Positions 1 to 8,703 of a stretch of 64,000 bases of DNA are shown one piece after another (within the stretch, counting starts at the first letter, position 1; the number at the start of each line of letters is the position of its first letter). Made by a program: the position numbers and the translations under genes. The notes below the pieces were generated by a model that saw only the letters and a program-made list of their open reading frames with translations, searched no databases and had not been told where the DNA came from. Source of the DNA: Rouxiella sp. S1S-2 (GTDB lineage Bacteria; Pseudomonadota; Gammaproteobacteria; Enterobacterales; Enterobacteriaceae); the NCBI RefSeq assembly GCF_009208105.1, contig NZ_WFKL01000001.1:3224001-3288000 (forward strand), given 5' to 3'.

Positions 1-1
1 T

Positions 2-721
2 CATCTCGGCGGCTCACTAGGCCGCGAAAAAGCCACCGGCCGCGGGGTATTTGTTACCGGACGCGAAGTTGCACGCCGCGCAGGTATTGAAACTGAAGGC
101 GCAAGAGTGGCGATTCAAGGATTTGGTAACGTGGGCAGCGAAGCCGCTCGCCTGTTTGCCGAAATCGGCGCACGGATCGTGGTAATTCAAGACCATACGG
201 CAACCTTGTTTAATGACTCCGGCATCGATATGGCGGCGTTGAGTGAGTGGCAAATCCAGCACAGACAAATTGCAGGCTTCCCGGGTGCACAGGAAATCGA
301 CAGCGAAGCCTTCTGGACTACGCCGATGGATATTCTTATTCCTGCGGCACTCGAGGGACAAATCACCCGCGAACGCGCACAGCTGCTCAGTTGTAAATTG
401 GTACTTGAAGGTGCCAACGGCCCAACCTTCCCAGAGGCCGACGACATTTTAGCCGAGCGCGGCGTAATTGTCGTGCCAGACGTGGTGTGCAACGCCGGCG
501 GTGTGACGGTCAGCTACTTTGAGTGGGTACAAGACATGGCCAGCTTCTTCTGGAGCGAAGACGAGATTAATGTGCGTATGGACAAACTCATGACCGACGC
601 CATGGTTCACGTTTGGGACAAAGCAAAAGAGAAGGATTGTTCGCTGCGCACGGCGGCCTATATTGTGGCCTGTGAGCGAATTCTGATGGCGCGTAAAGAT
701 CGCGGTATTTATCCTGGCTAA
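2..721 (+). CDS. Glu/Leu/Phe/Val dehydrogenase, C-terminal part (cut by window edge)
   Basis: This is an NAD(P)-dependent amino-acid dehydrogenase, most likely glutamate dehydrogenase, which interconverts glutamate with 2-oxoglutarate and ammonia in the cytosol. The reading frame is open from base 2, so the N-terminal catalytic domain lies outside the window. Visible are the LGGSLGREKATGRGV segment that links the domains, the Rossmann motif GFGNVGS, and the family's PDVVCNAGGVTVSYFEW stretch. The tail, with CERILMARKDRGIYPG, is normal for the family. Leucine or valine specificity cannot be excluded without the N-terminal pocket. A terminator hairpin follows directly. Confidence 0.9.
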   Translation, partial: HLGGSLGREKATGRGVFVTGREVARRAGIETEGARVAIQGFGNVGSEAARLFAEIGARIVVIQDHTATLFNDSGIDMAALSEWQIQHRQIAGFPGAQEIDSEAFWTTPMDILIPAALEGQITRERAQLLSCKLVLEGANGPTFPEADDILAERGVIVVPDVVCNAGGVTVSYFEWVQDMASFFWSEDEINVRMDKLMTDAMVHVWDKAKEKDCSLRTAAYIVACERILMARKDRGIYPG

Positions 722-745
722 TACCCCATTCTAGTCTCTGATTAA

Positions 746-778
746 CGCCACACGTCTATTCTGCGGGTGGCGTTTTTT
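746..778 (+). terminator. Rho-independent terminator after the dehydrogenase
   Basis: CGCCAC (746-751) pairs with GTGGCG (767-772), and a run of six T follows. It lies 25 bases after the dehydrogenase stop codon. Confidence 0.85.
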
Positions 779-897
779 GTTGATGTCACTTTTTGGCAAT
801 GTGGAAAAGTCTTTTTTCTGGCATAAAGAACGGCAGGAAAAATCAGGCAGCAACAGGGTGCCTGAAATAATGGATTTATAATAACTGGGTGAAATTT

Positions 898-1323
898 ATG
901 CGTAAATTAACAACTGCATTATTGTGTATCGCCGCGTTATTACCGGCTTCATGGGCAAATGCGCAGGTCATTACTAAAGAACAACAGCAAAAAGTTGAAA
1001 AGAAAGGCTTGGGCGGCGGTAAAGGTAACGTGGATGCGGCTTTTGCCTTTACACGCGATAAAGCCAAGCCCGATCAGGCAATTAAAGAGCTAAGCTGGCT
1101 GACCCTCAAACCGGGTGACTCGATTGGCTATCACCAGCATAAAGATAATGAAGATGCTTATGTGATTGTTTCTGGCACTGGCACATTTAAAGACACCGAC
1201 GGTAAAGATTATCCGGTTAAAGCCGGTGATATTACTATTGTCCGCAAAGGCGAATCACACGGATTAAGCAACACGGGCAAAGAGCCGTTAGTGATTATTG
1301 ACGTTATCGCTGCACAGCAATAA
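898..1323 (+). CDS. Secreted single-domain cupin protein
   Basis: A small exported beta-barrel protein (141 aa) with no assigned substrate. The N-terminus MRKLTTALLCIAALLPASWANA is a classic Sec signal peptide with an ANA cleavage site. The mature part has the two cupin motifs: one around GYHQHKDNEDAYVIVSGTG, with metal-ligand histidines and a glutamate, and one around PVKAGDITIVRKGESHGLSN, with a further histidine. An in-frame GTG lies nine bases upstream (889), but the ATG at 898 has the better spaced GGTG ribosome site and starts the signal peptide cleanly. It stands alone. The family call is firm; the function is unknown. Confidence 0.8.
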   Translation: MRKLTTALLCIAALLPASWANAQVITKEQQQKVEKKGLGGGKGNVDAAFAFTRDKAKPDQAIKELSWLTLKPGDSIGYHQHKDNEDAYVIVSGTGTFKDTDGKDYPVKAGDITIVRKGESHGLSNTGKEPLVIIDVIAAQQ

Positions 1324-1519
1324 TAAACTGTCCTGATAATAGAGCGGTGGCAATAATGATGCCGCTCATGCTGCTAAAGTGTATGGCAATATTGAAAACG
1401 ATCAGCAAAGGAATAAACAGCCGGGTCAATAACGTTGAAGCCAGCGTTTTAATATCCCACGATGTCTGCCCAATCCACCATCAGACCAGCAAATAGCCTA
1501 ACGGTAAAAAAATGGTCAT
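1318..1519 (-). pseudogene. Remnant of a membrane transporter gene (AEC-like)
   Basis: Read on the minus strand from an ATG at 1519, the frame gives MTIFLPLGYLLV, then a TGA stop at 1483-1481, then about 50 more residues that look like real membrane protein, including WWIGQTSWDIKTLASTLLTR and LFIPLLIVFNIAIHF. The frame runs into the cupin stop region and ends there. It resembles the first helices of an auxin-efflux-carrier family permease. The internal stop and missing remainder suggest a decayed gene fragment. The family call is from memory and weak. Confidence 0.35.
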
Positions 1520-1582
1520 TCCGCACCCTGCCCCAGCATACTCAAACATTAGCCTCTGGATTAACAGAGGCTAAAATAAGGG

Positions 1583-2086
1583 TTAGAGCCCAATAGGCTG
1601 GTAGCCCTGCCACTCAGGTCTGAAAGCTTTACCGTGACTGCTCGGGGTTAAATGCACATAAAGATCGCCGATTTTATCCAACAGAATGCAATCATCCACG
1701 TCTTTAAGATTATCTTTATGCTGATGCAGTGCACCATTAAGCAAAGACTCTACTCCTCTGACTTTAGCCTCTTGTGCATCTCGGGCGACAAACAAATCAA
1801 AGGCGTGTAATTCAGCCAACGTCGAAGGGTCATAGGCACCGGCATTAACAAAAAACAGCTTTTTATCGTCCGCCGCAGGCGTCGCCGACAGTGAAACGGC
1901 ATAGCCGTCCGCCCAATTAATACGCGCATAACCATCAATGTGCACTTTATCCGCGTCGCCAAACCATGCTTCACGCAGCGCAGGCCAAGCATGCTCCGGC
2001 TGCTCGGCTGCTACAAACTGAATATCGTGAACTTCAATATTTGATCTTCCGGCATTGCCGCCTAAGTAAAACATATACAGGTACAA
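1583..2086 (-). CDS. DUF1543 domain-containing protein
   Basis: A 167-aa cytosolic protein of the DUF1543 family, whose function is not established. The N-terminal MFYLGGNAGRSNIEVHDIQF is the family hallmark, and a second related half (VHIDGYARINWADGYAVSL) fits the duplicated fold. The start is taken as TTG at 2086, because GAGGAA lies six bases upstream; an in-frame ATG four codons later has no ribosome site at normal distance. It is a single-gene unit with inverted repeats just upstream (2122-2168). Confidence 0.75.
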   Translation of the reverse strand: MYLYMFYLGGNAGRSNIEVHDIQFVAAEQPEHAWPALREAWFGDADKVHIDGYARINWADGYAVSLSATPAADDKKLFFVNAGAYDPSTLAELHAFDLFVARDAQEAKVRGVESLLNGALHQHKDNLKDVDDCILLDKIGDLYVHLTPSSHGKAFRPEWQGYQPIGL

Positions 2087-2121
2087 TCTGAGTTCCTCTT
2101 AAATATTACGCCTTCAATGGG

Positions 2122-2168
2122 GTAAGACAGTACCTTACAATCGCTATATAATAAATAATATAGCGATT
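2122..2168. promoter_or_regulatory. Two adjacent inverted repeats upstream of the DUF1543 gene
   Basis: GTAAG (2122-2126) and CTTAC (2134-2138) form a short symmetric element. Immediately beside it, AATCGCTATAT (2139-2149) is matched by its exact reverse complement at 2158-2168 with an 8-base AT loop. The pair lies 36-82 bases before the DUF1543 start and downstream of the MBL gene. It could be an operator or, for the larger one, a weak terminator; there is no T run. Confidence 0.4.
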
Positions 2169-2262
2169 AGATAATTAGCAAAAATTTAGCATCTTCTATT
2201 CTTATTTACCGGTGGCGGAGAGTAGAGCCACCGTAATAAATGCACGATATTTAATATTTTGC

Positions 2263-3090
2263 TTAAACCGGCTGCCAGCGATAATGGTCGCCTTCACGGT
2301 TAACGTAGCCGACGGAGCTGCCTTCAAAATGAGAGCTGAAATACAGCGTGTGACTCTGTGCCATCTGTTCCAGAATCTGCTGGCGAGTCTCTATCGCCAG
2401 GGGCTTATCTACGCAAAATACCGAGACTAACTGGGGGTTTTTAACCTGTTCCAGACAATGCATCACGTCTCCGGCAAATAATCCCTGCTCTCCCTCGGAG
2501 CTAAAACGGATCGACATATGACCCACGCAGTGGCCGGGCGTGGGAATATATTCAAAATGTTGGTCTACCGTTCCCCCCGCTGCGGGGATAAAATCGGCTA
2601 AACCGGCGGCAACGATTGGCGCAACGCTGTCGGTAAAAGCAGCATATCCCGCCACGGCTCGGCCTTCTTCGGTGAGATAAAACTCATAGCCTTCTTTAGG
2701 AAACACATAGCGCGCATTGGGAAAAGTGGGTTGCCATTCACCGTCTTTGAAAGTTGTATTCCAACCTACGTGGTCAGTATGAATATGCGTCATCAAGACA
2801 TAATCGACCTGATCAGGAGTTACACCCTGCTCGGCCAATCGCTCTAAATAAGGGTTATCGAGATGATTGAATAACGCCGAGGCGCGGGTCTTGCCCTTGC
2901 CCACTCCAGCATCAATCAAATATATTTTCCCTTCATTTTTCACCAACCAGCTGTGCACACTGAGCGGCACAACAGGCGTGTCGTCGGCCCAGTCGGGGAA
3001 GAGATAGGTTGAACCAAATTCAAGCGTAGTTTCAAATATTTTAGCGACCGTAGCCTGGCCCAAAGCATGTGTAATAGAGGTTTGAGACAT
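2263..3090 (-). CDS. MBL-fold metallo-hydrolase
   Basis: A 275-aa metallo-beta-lactamase-fold hydrolase, likely a cytosolic lactonase or thioesterase-type enzyme; its substrate is unknown. The di-metal motif HIHTDHVGW sits at residues 102-110 (H102, H104, D106, H107). Later ligands are visible in TPGHCVGHMS and in LFAGDVMH (an aspartate); the SSHFEGSSVG stretch fits the last histidine. The length matches the AHL-lactonase/quercetinase-like subgroup. The start is the ATG at 3090 with GGAG nine bases before it; an upstream in-frame TTG at 3102 overlaps that ribosome site and was rejected. It is monocistronic. Confidence 0.8.
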   Translation of the reverse strand: MSQTSITHALGQATVAKIFETTLEFGSTYLFPDWADDTPVVPLSVHSWLVKNEGKIYLIDAGVGKGKTRASALFNHLDNPYLERLAEQGVTPDQVDYVLMTHIHTDHVGWNTTFKDGEWQPTFPNARYVFPKEGYEFYLTEEGRAVAGYAAFTDSVAPIVAAGLADFIPAAGGTVDQHFEYIPTPGHCVGHMSIRFSSEGEQGLFAGDVMHCLEQVKNPQLVSVFCVDKPLAIETRQQILEQMAQSHTLYFSSHFEGSSVGYVNREGDHYRWQPV

Positions 3091-3416
3091 GAGGAACTCC
3101 AATTAATACTGACAGGTATCAACATAATGAGCACATACGTCACCATAGTGCTCAAATGACAACAGAGTAGTTCCTTTAATTTACTGAAGATAGTGCAGTT
3201 AATCATTACCAAAGTGAGCTAACGAGGTAAAACATAAGAAGCTAAAAATTACGCTTATCGCGCGCGTAAAGTGCCGAGTCAAATGAAATGCAGAAAGTCT
3301 CATGCACGTGGCATAAATAGCACCGTATCGAAGAGAGAAACCGTGAATGACAGGGCCGTTATATGGCCTTTGTTTGATCTAGAATCTTGAACGAAATGGC
3401 TGTTTTCGATTTTAAA
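3091..3416. other. Intergenic region between MBL and GST genes
   Basis: These 326 bases hold no convincing gene. The left part must carry the promoter of the MBL hydrolase. GGCC arms at about 3353-3377 (around GTTATAT) form a small hairpin without a proper T run. Nothing else was recognised. Confidence 0.5.
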
Positions 3417-4058
3417 TCACTTCACCCGGAGATCGTCATAAGAAACCATCACATGCTCGACGAAAGCCGGACGCTGCTTCAGTCGTTCATAGTATTGCTC
3501 CAGGGCCGGAAACGATTCGCGCTCAATATCGATGTCAAAATAACGGTAGAGAATATGCCCGAACTGCACATCGGCAAGTGTAAAACCCTCACCGGCAATA
3601 TAGGCGTGCTTGCTGAGCTGGACTTCGGCAACATCTAAAAATTTATTCAATACCTTCATTGCGTTATCGATGGCTGGTTGGTCTCTGTCTTTGCTGGCGG
3701 TTCGCACTACTCGCCAAAAAAGCGGGGCCGTAAAGCTGTGCGAGACGCTGACTTTGGCCCATTCCGTCCATTTATCAACCTGCGCGCACTCTGCCGCACT
3801 CGACGGCCAAAAAGCCTCATTGCCATACACTCTCGCGATATAACGCAGGATGGCGCCGGTTTCCCACAACGGTTCATCGTCACCGTCCTGCAATACCGGC
3901 ACGGTACCGTTGGGGTTCATCGCTAAAAATTCCGGCGTATCGTTGCCGCCAAAACGATGACCGATATCATAACGTTCATAAGGTAAATTCAATTCACCCA
4001 CACACCACATCAAAGCCTGCACGTTCGATGATGTCTTTCTGCCCCAAATTTTAAGCAC
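3417..4058 (-). CDS. Glutathione S-transferase family protein
   Basis: A 213-aa cytosolic GST, predicted to conjugate glutathione to electrophiles or reduce disulfides. The N-terminal thioredoxin-fold domain begins MLKIWGRKTSSNVQ, where Ser10/Ser11 is the likely glutathione-activating residue. NPNGTVPVLQDGD carries the conserved cis-proline and WETGAILRYIA the glutathione-binding segment. The helical C-terminal domain has AYIAGEGFTLADVQFG, with the conserved N-capping motif. The start is GTG with GGAGG five bases upstream. It is a single-gene unit, divergent from the EamA gene. Confidence 0.88.
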   Translation of the reverse strand: MLKIWGRKTSSNVQALMWCVGELNLPYERYDIGHRFGGNDTPEFLAMNPNGTVPVLQDGDDEPLWETGAILRYIARVYGNEAFWPSSAAECAQVDKWTEWAKVSVSHSFTAPLFWRVVRTASKDRDQPAIDNAMKVLNKFLDVAEVQLSKHAYIAGEGFTLADVQFGHILYRYFDIDIERESFPALEQYYERLKQRPAFVEHVMVSYDDLRVK

Positions 4059-4195
4059 AACGCCTCCGGTTAACTATTACCCTATCCATTACCGCATCTA
4101 CCTGTGCTATTTTCTCTGTGCCACAGGCCGCTAAACTATACCTCTATTACGGCTGAAGAGTGTCAACCGGCTATCGCAAAAAGTAAGGAAACAAC

Positions 4196-5110
4196 ATGAA
4201 GGTGCCCGACTTTATAAGATTATTGACGTTAGCTGCCATTTGGGGAGCCAGTTTCCTGTTTATGCGTATTGCGGCACCTGAATTTGGAGCGATTAATACC
4301 GCGTTTCTACGGGTGCTTTTCGGCTGTAGCGGACTGGCTATTATTTTGCTGATGATGCGAAAAAAGATAGCCTTTAACGGCAAAACTCGGCAAGCGCTGC
4401 TGCTTGGCGCGATCAACTCGGGTTTGCCGTTTCTGATGTATTGCCTGGCCGCCCGCTGGCTGCCTGCGGGATACTCCGCCATTTTAAATGCCACCACCCC
4501 ACTGATGGGCGCGGTGATCGGTTTTTCCTTTTTTGGCGCCACGTTGAACGTCAAGAAGTGGGCAGGCGTGTTTCTTGGACTCGCGGGGATAGTGCTGATA
4601 ACGTCCACCGGAGAGATGCATTCGACCGCTGACCTGGTGTGGGGCGTAATAGCATGCCTTATTGCCACCGCCTGCTATGGCGTAGCCGGTTTTCTGGCTA
4701 AAAAATGGATTTCAGACAAGGGAGGTCTTGAGCCCACGATAGTCGCCTTCGGCAGCCAACTGGGTGCAACCCTGTTCCTTCTGCCTTTCTTTGGCTACAC
4801 CCTTGCATTCGGACCGGCGGTGAACTGGGCACAGCCCGAGGTGTGGGGCAGCGTGCTGGGGGTTGGTCTACTCTGTACAGCAGTGGCCTATATCCTCTAT
4901 TTCCGCCTCATCAGCGATATTGGGCCACTCAAAACGCTGTCGGTCACATTTCTGATCCCGCCGTTTGGCGTTTTCTGGAGTTATTTAGTGCTAGGCGAAG
5001 AGATTAACTCCGGCTTTATCTTCGGCGGCGTGATTATTTGTATTGCCGTGTGGTTAGCAGTGAGTCCTGATAAAAAGCGCGTGGAGATTATTAGCCTGGC
5101 CGATAAGTAA
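4196..5110 (+). CDS. EamA/DMT-family membrane transporter
   Basis: A 304-aa inner-membrane exporter with about ten predicted helices in two EamA repeats (roughly residues 8-140 and 150-290). Hallmarks are LAAIWGASFLFMRIAAPEFG in the first repeat and the closing VLGEEINSGFIFGGVIICIAVWL in the second. Family members move amino acids, nucleosides or drugs; the substrate here is not visible. AAGGAAACAAC before the ATG is a good ribosome site. It is followed convergently by a LysR gene. Confidence 0.85.
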   Translation: MKVPDFIRLLTLAAIWGASFLFMRIAAPEFGAINTAFLRVLFGCSGLAIILLMMRKKIAFNGKTRQALLLGAINSGLPFLMYCLAARWLPAGYSAILNATTPLMGAVIGFSFFGATLNVKKWAGVFLGLAGIVLITSTGEMHSTADLVWGVIACLIATACYGVAGFLAKKWISDKGGLEPTIVAFGSQLGATLFLLPFFGYTLAFGPAVNWAQPEVWGSVLGVGLLCTAVAYILYFRLISDIGPLKTLSVTFLIPPFGVFWSYLVLGEEINSGFIFGGVIICIAVWLAVSPDKKRVEIISLADK

Positions 5111-5135
5111 GCCTCAGATTCAATGCTCTTATCGT

Positions 5136-5999
5136 TCAATCGTTGCTCCACTGTGCCTTAACGGCCTCAATAATAAAGTCCATAACTGCGCGGATTTGCG
5201 GCGTATGCCGCAGGTCCGCATGAACCACTATCCAGATTTCTCTGGCAAACGCCTCGCCATCAAAACGTAAACGCTGCAATTGAGGGTCACCGTCGCCCAG
5301 AAAGCACGGCAGTCCGGCGACGCCAATACCGGTGCGCACCGCCACGCACTGACTGGTGATATCGCTGACTTCGCACACAACTCGCCGACCGTTTGCTACT
5401 TCAAGCAGCCACTTTTGGTGGGTCATCTCCGAAAGCGATGCATCGTAGGCAATAAACTCCCAGCTTTCGGGCGTTTTTGCATGCTCATAATCTTTGCTGG
5501 CGTAAAGCGCAAACGGCATTAAACCAATCTTGCGCGCCACACTGCTCTGCTCGGTAGGCCGAAACAGGCGCACGGCAATGTCGGCCTCACGACGGCTGAG
5601 TGAAACACTTTGTACCTGACTGGCAATAGAAAGCTGAATATCCGGATAGCGCTGGCGAAAAGCAAACAATTGTTTTGCCAAAAAATTGGCCGCCAGCACT
5701 GGCGGGGCACTGACCGACACCTTGCCCACCAGCGGTAACTGTGCAGCGCGAGTCGCTCTTTCGACAGCAAACGCACTGACTTCCATTTGGGCGGCTAACT
5801 GAGCCACCTGTTCACCCAGCGGCGTGAGCAGGCAGGCGCGAGGTTGTCTGTCGACCAACCGCACCTGCAGCTTCTCTTCCAGCAGATTCAGGCGACGGCT
5901 TACCGTCGCGTGATCGACATGCATTGCCCGCGCCGCGCCCGACAGGCTACCGGCCTGCGCCACGGCGAGAAAGAATCGTAAATCTTGCCAGTCAAACAT
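5136..5999 (-). CDS. LysR-family transcriptional regulator
   Basis: A 287-aa LysR regulator with an N-terminal winged helix-turn-helix (LRFFLAVAQAGSLSGAARAMHVDHATVSRRLNLLE, residues about 6-40) and a periplasmic-binding-like effector domain. The longer in-frame start was rejected; MFDWQDLRFF at 5999 is the normal family N-terminus. It is divergent from the drug-efflux gene at 6098, with about 100 bases between, the usual arrangement for a LysR protein controlling its neighbour. The inducer is unknown. Confidence 0.88.
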   Translation of the reverse strand: MFDWQDLRFFLAVAQAGSLSGAARAMHVDHATVSRRLNLLEEKLQVRLVDRQPRACLLTPLGEQVAQLAAQMEVSAFAVERATRAAQLPLVGKVSVSAPPVLAANFLAKQLFAFRQRYPDIQLSIASQVQSVSLSRREADIAVRLFRPTEQSSVARKIGLMPFALYASKDYEHAKTPESWEFIAYDASLSEMTHQKWLLEVANGRRVVCEVSDITSQCVAVRTGIGVAGLPCFLGDGDPQLQRLRFDGEAFAREIWIVVHADLRHTPQIRAVMDFIIEAVKAQWSND

Positions 6000-6097
6000 C
6001 TGTGCATATTTCCCAGTCTGCCATGTGCATATACTGAATTTTCGCACGCATGATTTCAACCTATGATTGCTCAATCTTATTATCAGGTGAGCCATCT

Positions 6098-7489
6098 ATG
6101 CATAATCAATCCCATCGGCAGCTGCGCTTTATACAATTTGCCGCATGCCTCGGTTTTATCATTGTCCTTCTCGACGTGAGCGTGGTCAACGTGGCGCTTG
6201 AGGCATTGCACATAAAATTTCACACAAAAATCAATAATTTACAATGGATTGTTAATGCCTACGCGCTGGTCTTTGCCGCGCTATTGTTAACAGCGGGGGC
6301 ACTGGGAGACCGACTGGGCGCTAAGCGCGTTTTTATGGTTGGCTTCGCCATTTTTACCCTTGGCTCGGCGGGATGCGGGCTTGCTCCCACACTTTCAGCC
6401 CTGATTACAGCGCGAGTTGTTCAGGGCTTGGGCGCGGCACTATTAGTGCCAGCCTCGCTTTCGCTGCTGCGCCAGGTATTTTTAGATGATGAGGCAAGAA
6501 GCCGCGCCGTGGGTTGGTGGGCGGCATCGGGCGGAATAGCCTTGGCGGCAGGCCCAGTCATAGGCGGCCTGCTGATAACCAGCATCGGATGGCGCAGTAT
6601 TTTTTTGATTAATCTCCCGCTGGGCCTGCTGGGCCTATGGGTTGTCGGCCGCTATGCGCCAACTTCACCGGTACAGCCCACGAAAAGCCTCGATATTACG
6701 GGGCAGATAACCGGCGCACTCACACTGGCGGCGCTCACTATTGCGCTGACAGAGGCGAGCAGTCTGGGTTGGGAAAACCCATTGATTGCCGTCGCGTTTG
6801 CGTGTTTCGTTTTGTTGGGCACTGTGTTTCTGTGGCTTGAGGCACGCAGCCCTTCACCGATGTTGCCGCTCAGTTTATTTCGTAACGCCCCCCTGCGCAG
6901 CGCAACGATCATTGGACTGCTGGCTAATCTGACTTTTTATGGCACGGTGTTTACCCTCAGCCTTTATTTTCAGTTTATTCGCGGGTTTACCCCACTGCAA
7001 ACCGGTATGGCCTTCTTGCCGATGATGGGGGTTTTGGTTGTTTTCAATATCACGGCGGGACGTTTGGTGACGAAGGTGGGAGCGAGAACTCTCGCGGTGA
7101 GTGGCTTGCTCATCTCGGCCTGCGGCTATGCACTGTTTTTACCCGGCATTGTGGTCGCATCTTATCCGTTGCTGGTTATCCCGATGCTGATTGCTGGTGG
7201 CGGCACTGCCCTGACCATTCCCACCATTACCAACGCTGCGCTGGCGGCAGTGGCGGGCAAGCAGGCTGGTATCGCCTCTGGCCTGCTGAATGCCTCAAGG
7301 CAGATAGGTGGAGTCATTGGCGTCGCGCTATTTGGCTTTTTGGTACGCAATCAACAGCCCACCTTTTTTATGTACGGATTCGAACAGGTGGTGATTGTTT
7401 CTGCCCTGCTTCTGCTTGTTGCCGCAGGCGTAGCCATACAGGGCTTGCCAGCGCGTAAGGGCTGGACGCGCGCGGTTGGGAGGCAGTGA
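6098..7489 (+). CDS. MFS drug-efflux transporter, DHA2 (EmrB/QacA-like) type
   Basis: A 463-aa inner-membrane proton antiporter with about 14 helices. The signatures are LDVSVVNVAL in helix 1, GALGDRLGAKRVF (motif A), and the antiporter motif C stretch ALAAGPVIGGLL. The ATG at 6098 is preceded by AGGTGA at correct distance; the 16 extra codons upstream would run into the LysR promoter and were rejected. It is probably controlled by the divergent LysR protein. Its drug range cannot be read from sequence. Confidence 0.88.
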   Translation: MHNQSHRQLRFIQFAACLGFIIVLLDVSVVNVALEALHIKFHTKINNLQWIVNAYALVFAALLLTAGALGDRLGAKRVFMVGFAIFTLGSAGCGLAPTLSALITARVVQGLGAALLVPASLSLLRQVFLDDEARSRAVGWWAASGGIALAAGPVIGGLLITSIGWRSIFLINLPLGLLGLWVVGRYAPTSPVQPTKSLDITGQITGALTLAALTIALTEASSLGWENPLIAVAFACFVLLGTVFLWLEARSPSPMLPLSLFRNAPLRSATIIGLLANLTFYGTVFTLSLYFQFIRGFTPLQTGMAFLPMMGVLVVFNITAGRLVTKVGARTLAVSGLLISACGYALFLPGIVVASYPLLVIPMLIAGGGTALTIPTITNAALAAVAGKQAGIASGLLNASRQIGGVIGVALFGFLVRNQQPTFFMYGFEQVVIVSALLLLVAAGVAIQGLPARKGWTRAVGRQ

Positions 7490-7550
7490 AACAGAAGTTG
7501 CAAACTTAACCCCGCTGACAGTCAGTCCCCGCAGCCTCTGCCTTATGAAA

Positions 7551-7571
7551 CGCTGCCCACACCGGGCAGCG
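7551..7571. terminator. Hairpin between convergent genes
   Basis: CGCTGCCC (7551-7558) pairs with GGGCAGCG (7564-7571) around a 5-base loop. It lies 62 bases after the efflux gene and 26 bases beyond the 3' end of the convergent membrane-protein gene. No clear T run is present, so termination would be weak or Rho-assisted. Confidence 0.45.
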
Positions 7572-7596
7572 TGGCTTATCGCACAGCAGGATTACC

Positions 7597-8358
7597 CTAC
7601 TGATCCTGTCTTATCGACAGCGCCGTGGCGCTGGCCGCGTCAAACAGTGAGAGGCTTTCAATCTGCTCGACCATAATCACCTTGCGAAAATCCATTGCCG
7701 AGCGCGGAGACGAATCCAGTGAGATGTCATGTTCGTCGTACCACGCGCTGTAGTTATGCTCTATGCACAGACTCATGGCTTTACCTTCACGATAACCACT
7801 GAGCATGGGCACGATCACCACGTTGGCGGTCGCGCTATTTTCGAACGATGCAGTGTGCACCATGCCAATATAAATACGTCGAGATTTCAACGTGATCCAT
7901 GCCAAATGCCCCTCTTCCATACATTGAAACAGCAATCCTTCAACGCCGTTTGAATGGGTTAGCCTTTTGTAGAGTTCTTTTCTGCCCGCGCTGTTTAAGC
8001 GCGCACTGCCCGCCCAGTTAGAGCGATAAATACAGAATATAACCGCCAGGGTCAGCATAATCACCACGGGAGCCTGAATACCCAGAAAGCTCCAGTTGAT
8101 GAAGTCCATTTGCATGTGGTGATAGCGGTCCGCCAGTGAATATGAGGTCAGATTCATAATGCCGGAAGCGATAAAAAGAACTAACCAAATCAATGCAGTA
8201 GCAACCAAACCCTGCAGGACAAAAATGCAGCCATATAAGGCGACCAGAAAATAGACGTCCCAGCCAAAGGTGCGCTTAAATTTAAAGCGGGTCGACAGGT
8301 CGCGGCTGGTGTACCAGTAACCACAGACCATCAGTACCATAAAGACAGCTGTTCCCAT
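7597..8358 (-). CDS. Hypothetical membrane protein with soluble C-terminal domain
   Basis: This 253-aa protein was not recognised. The first 115 residues hold about four hydrophobic segments (near 3-15, 34-58, 60-72 and 92-112). The last 140 residues are soluble and predicted cytoplasmic, with LEKSRRIYIG-like beta content (actual stretch LKSRRIYIGMVHTASF) and FRKVIMVEQIESLSLFD. It starts one base after the stop of the small gene at 8360-8557, so the two are translationally linked. There are no catalytic motifs or signal peptide. Such two-gene orphan units are often phage- or plasmid-derived, but no such marker is visible. Confidence 0.6.
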   Translation of the reverse strand: MGTAVFMVLMVCGYWYTSRDLSTRFKFKRTFGWDVYFLVALYGCIFVLQGLVATALIWLVLFIASGIMNLTSYSLADRYHHMQMDFINWSFLGIQAPVVIMLTLAVIFCIYRSNWAGSARLNSAGRKELYKRLTHSNGVEGLLFQCMEEGHLAWITLKSRRIYIGMVHTASFENSATANVVIVPMLSGYREGKAMSLCIEHNYSAWYDEHDISLDSSPRSAMDFRKVIMVEQIESLSLFDAASATALSIRQDQ

Positions 8359-8359
8359 C

Positions 8360-8557
8360 TTAAACTCTCCTGAGTGCCTGAACGTGCCGCTGGAAATCCT
8401 CTTTCACTTCATTGCTTTTGATATTTACCGAGGCAACACCATCCTCGTTGATAATAATGCGCTCGCCCTCCTCAATCGCTTCCTCAACGTCGCGTCGACT
8501 CAACACCTGCAGCAGCGATTCAGGGCTGGAAAATATTGATAATACGAATTTATGCAT
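8360..8557 (-). CDS. Small hypothetical protein, first gene of a two-gene unit
   Basis: A 65-aa protein starting MHKFVLSIFSSPESLLQVL, with an acidic helical centre (RRDVEEAIEEGERIIINE). The start is the ATG at 8557, because GGAGG sits six bases before it; the ATG at 8569 overlaps that site. Its stop is followed after one base by the ATG of the membrane protein at 8358, so the pair is co-translated. The length and fold suggest a small regulator or accessory factor, but no family was recognised. Confidence 0.6.
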   Translation of the reverse strand: MHKFVLSIFSSPESLLQVLSRRDVEEAIEEGERIIINEDGVASVNIKSNEVKEDFQRHVQALRRV

Positions 8558-8703
8558 CGCGGCCTCCATGGATTAATTAATAAGCATGGCAGGCGATATC
8601 GCATCTATCCATAAGATAGTTGACGGTTTTATCTTGAAGGGGAAATTTAGGAAAATACGCAATGGGAATGCCGAATGACATTCCCACACTCACGCGAGAG
8701 AGG

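Noticed and set aside
889..897. The GTG at 889 as the cupin start
   Set aside because: The ATG at 898 has better ribosome-site spacing and begins a cleaner signal peptide.
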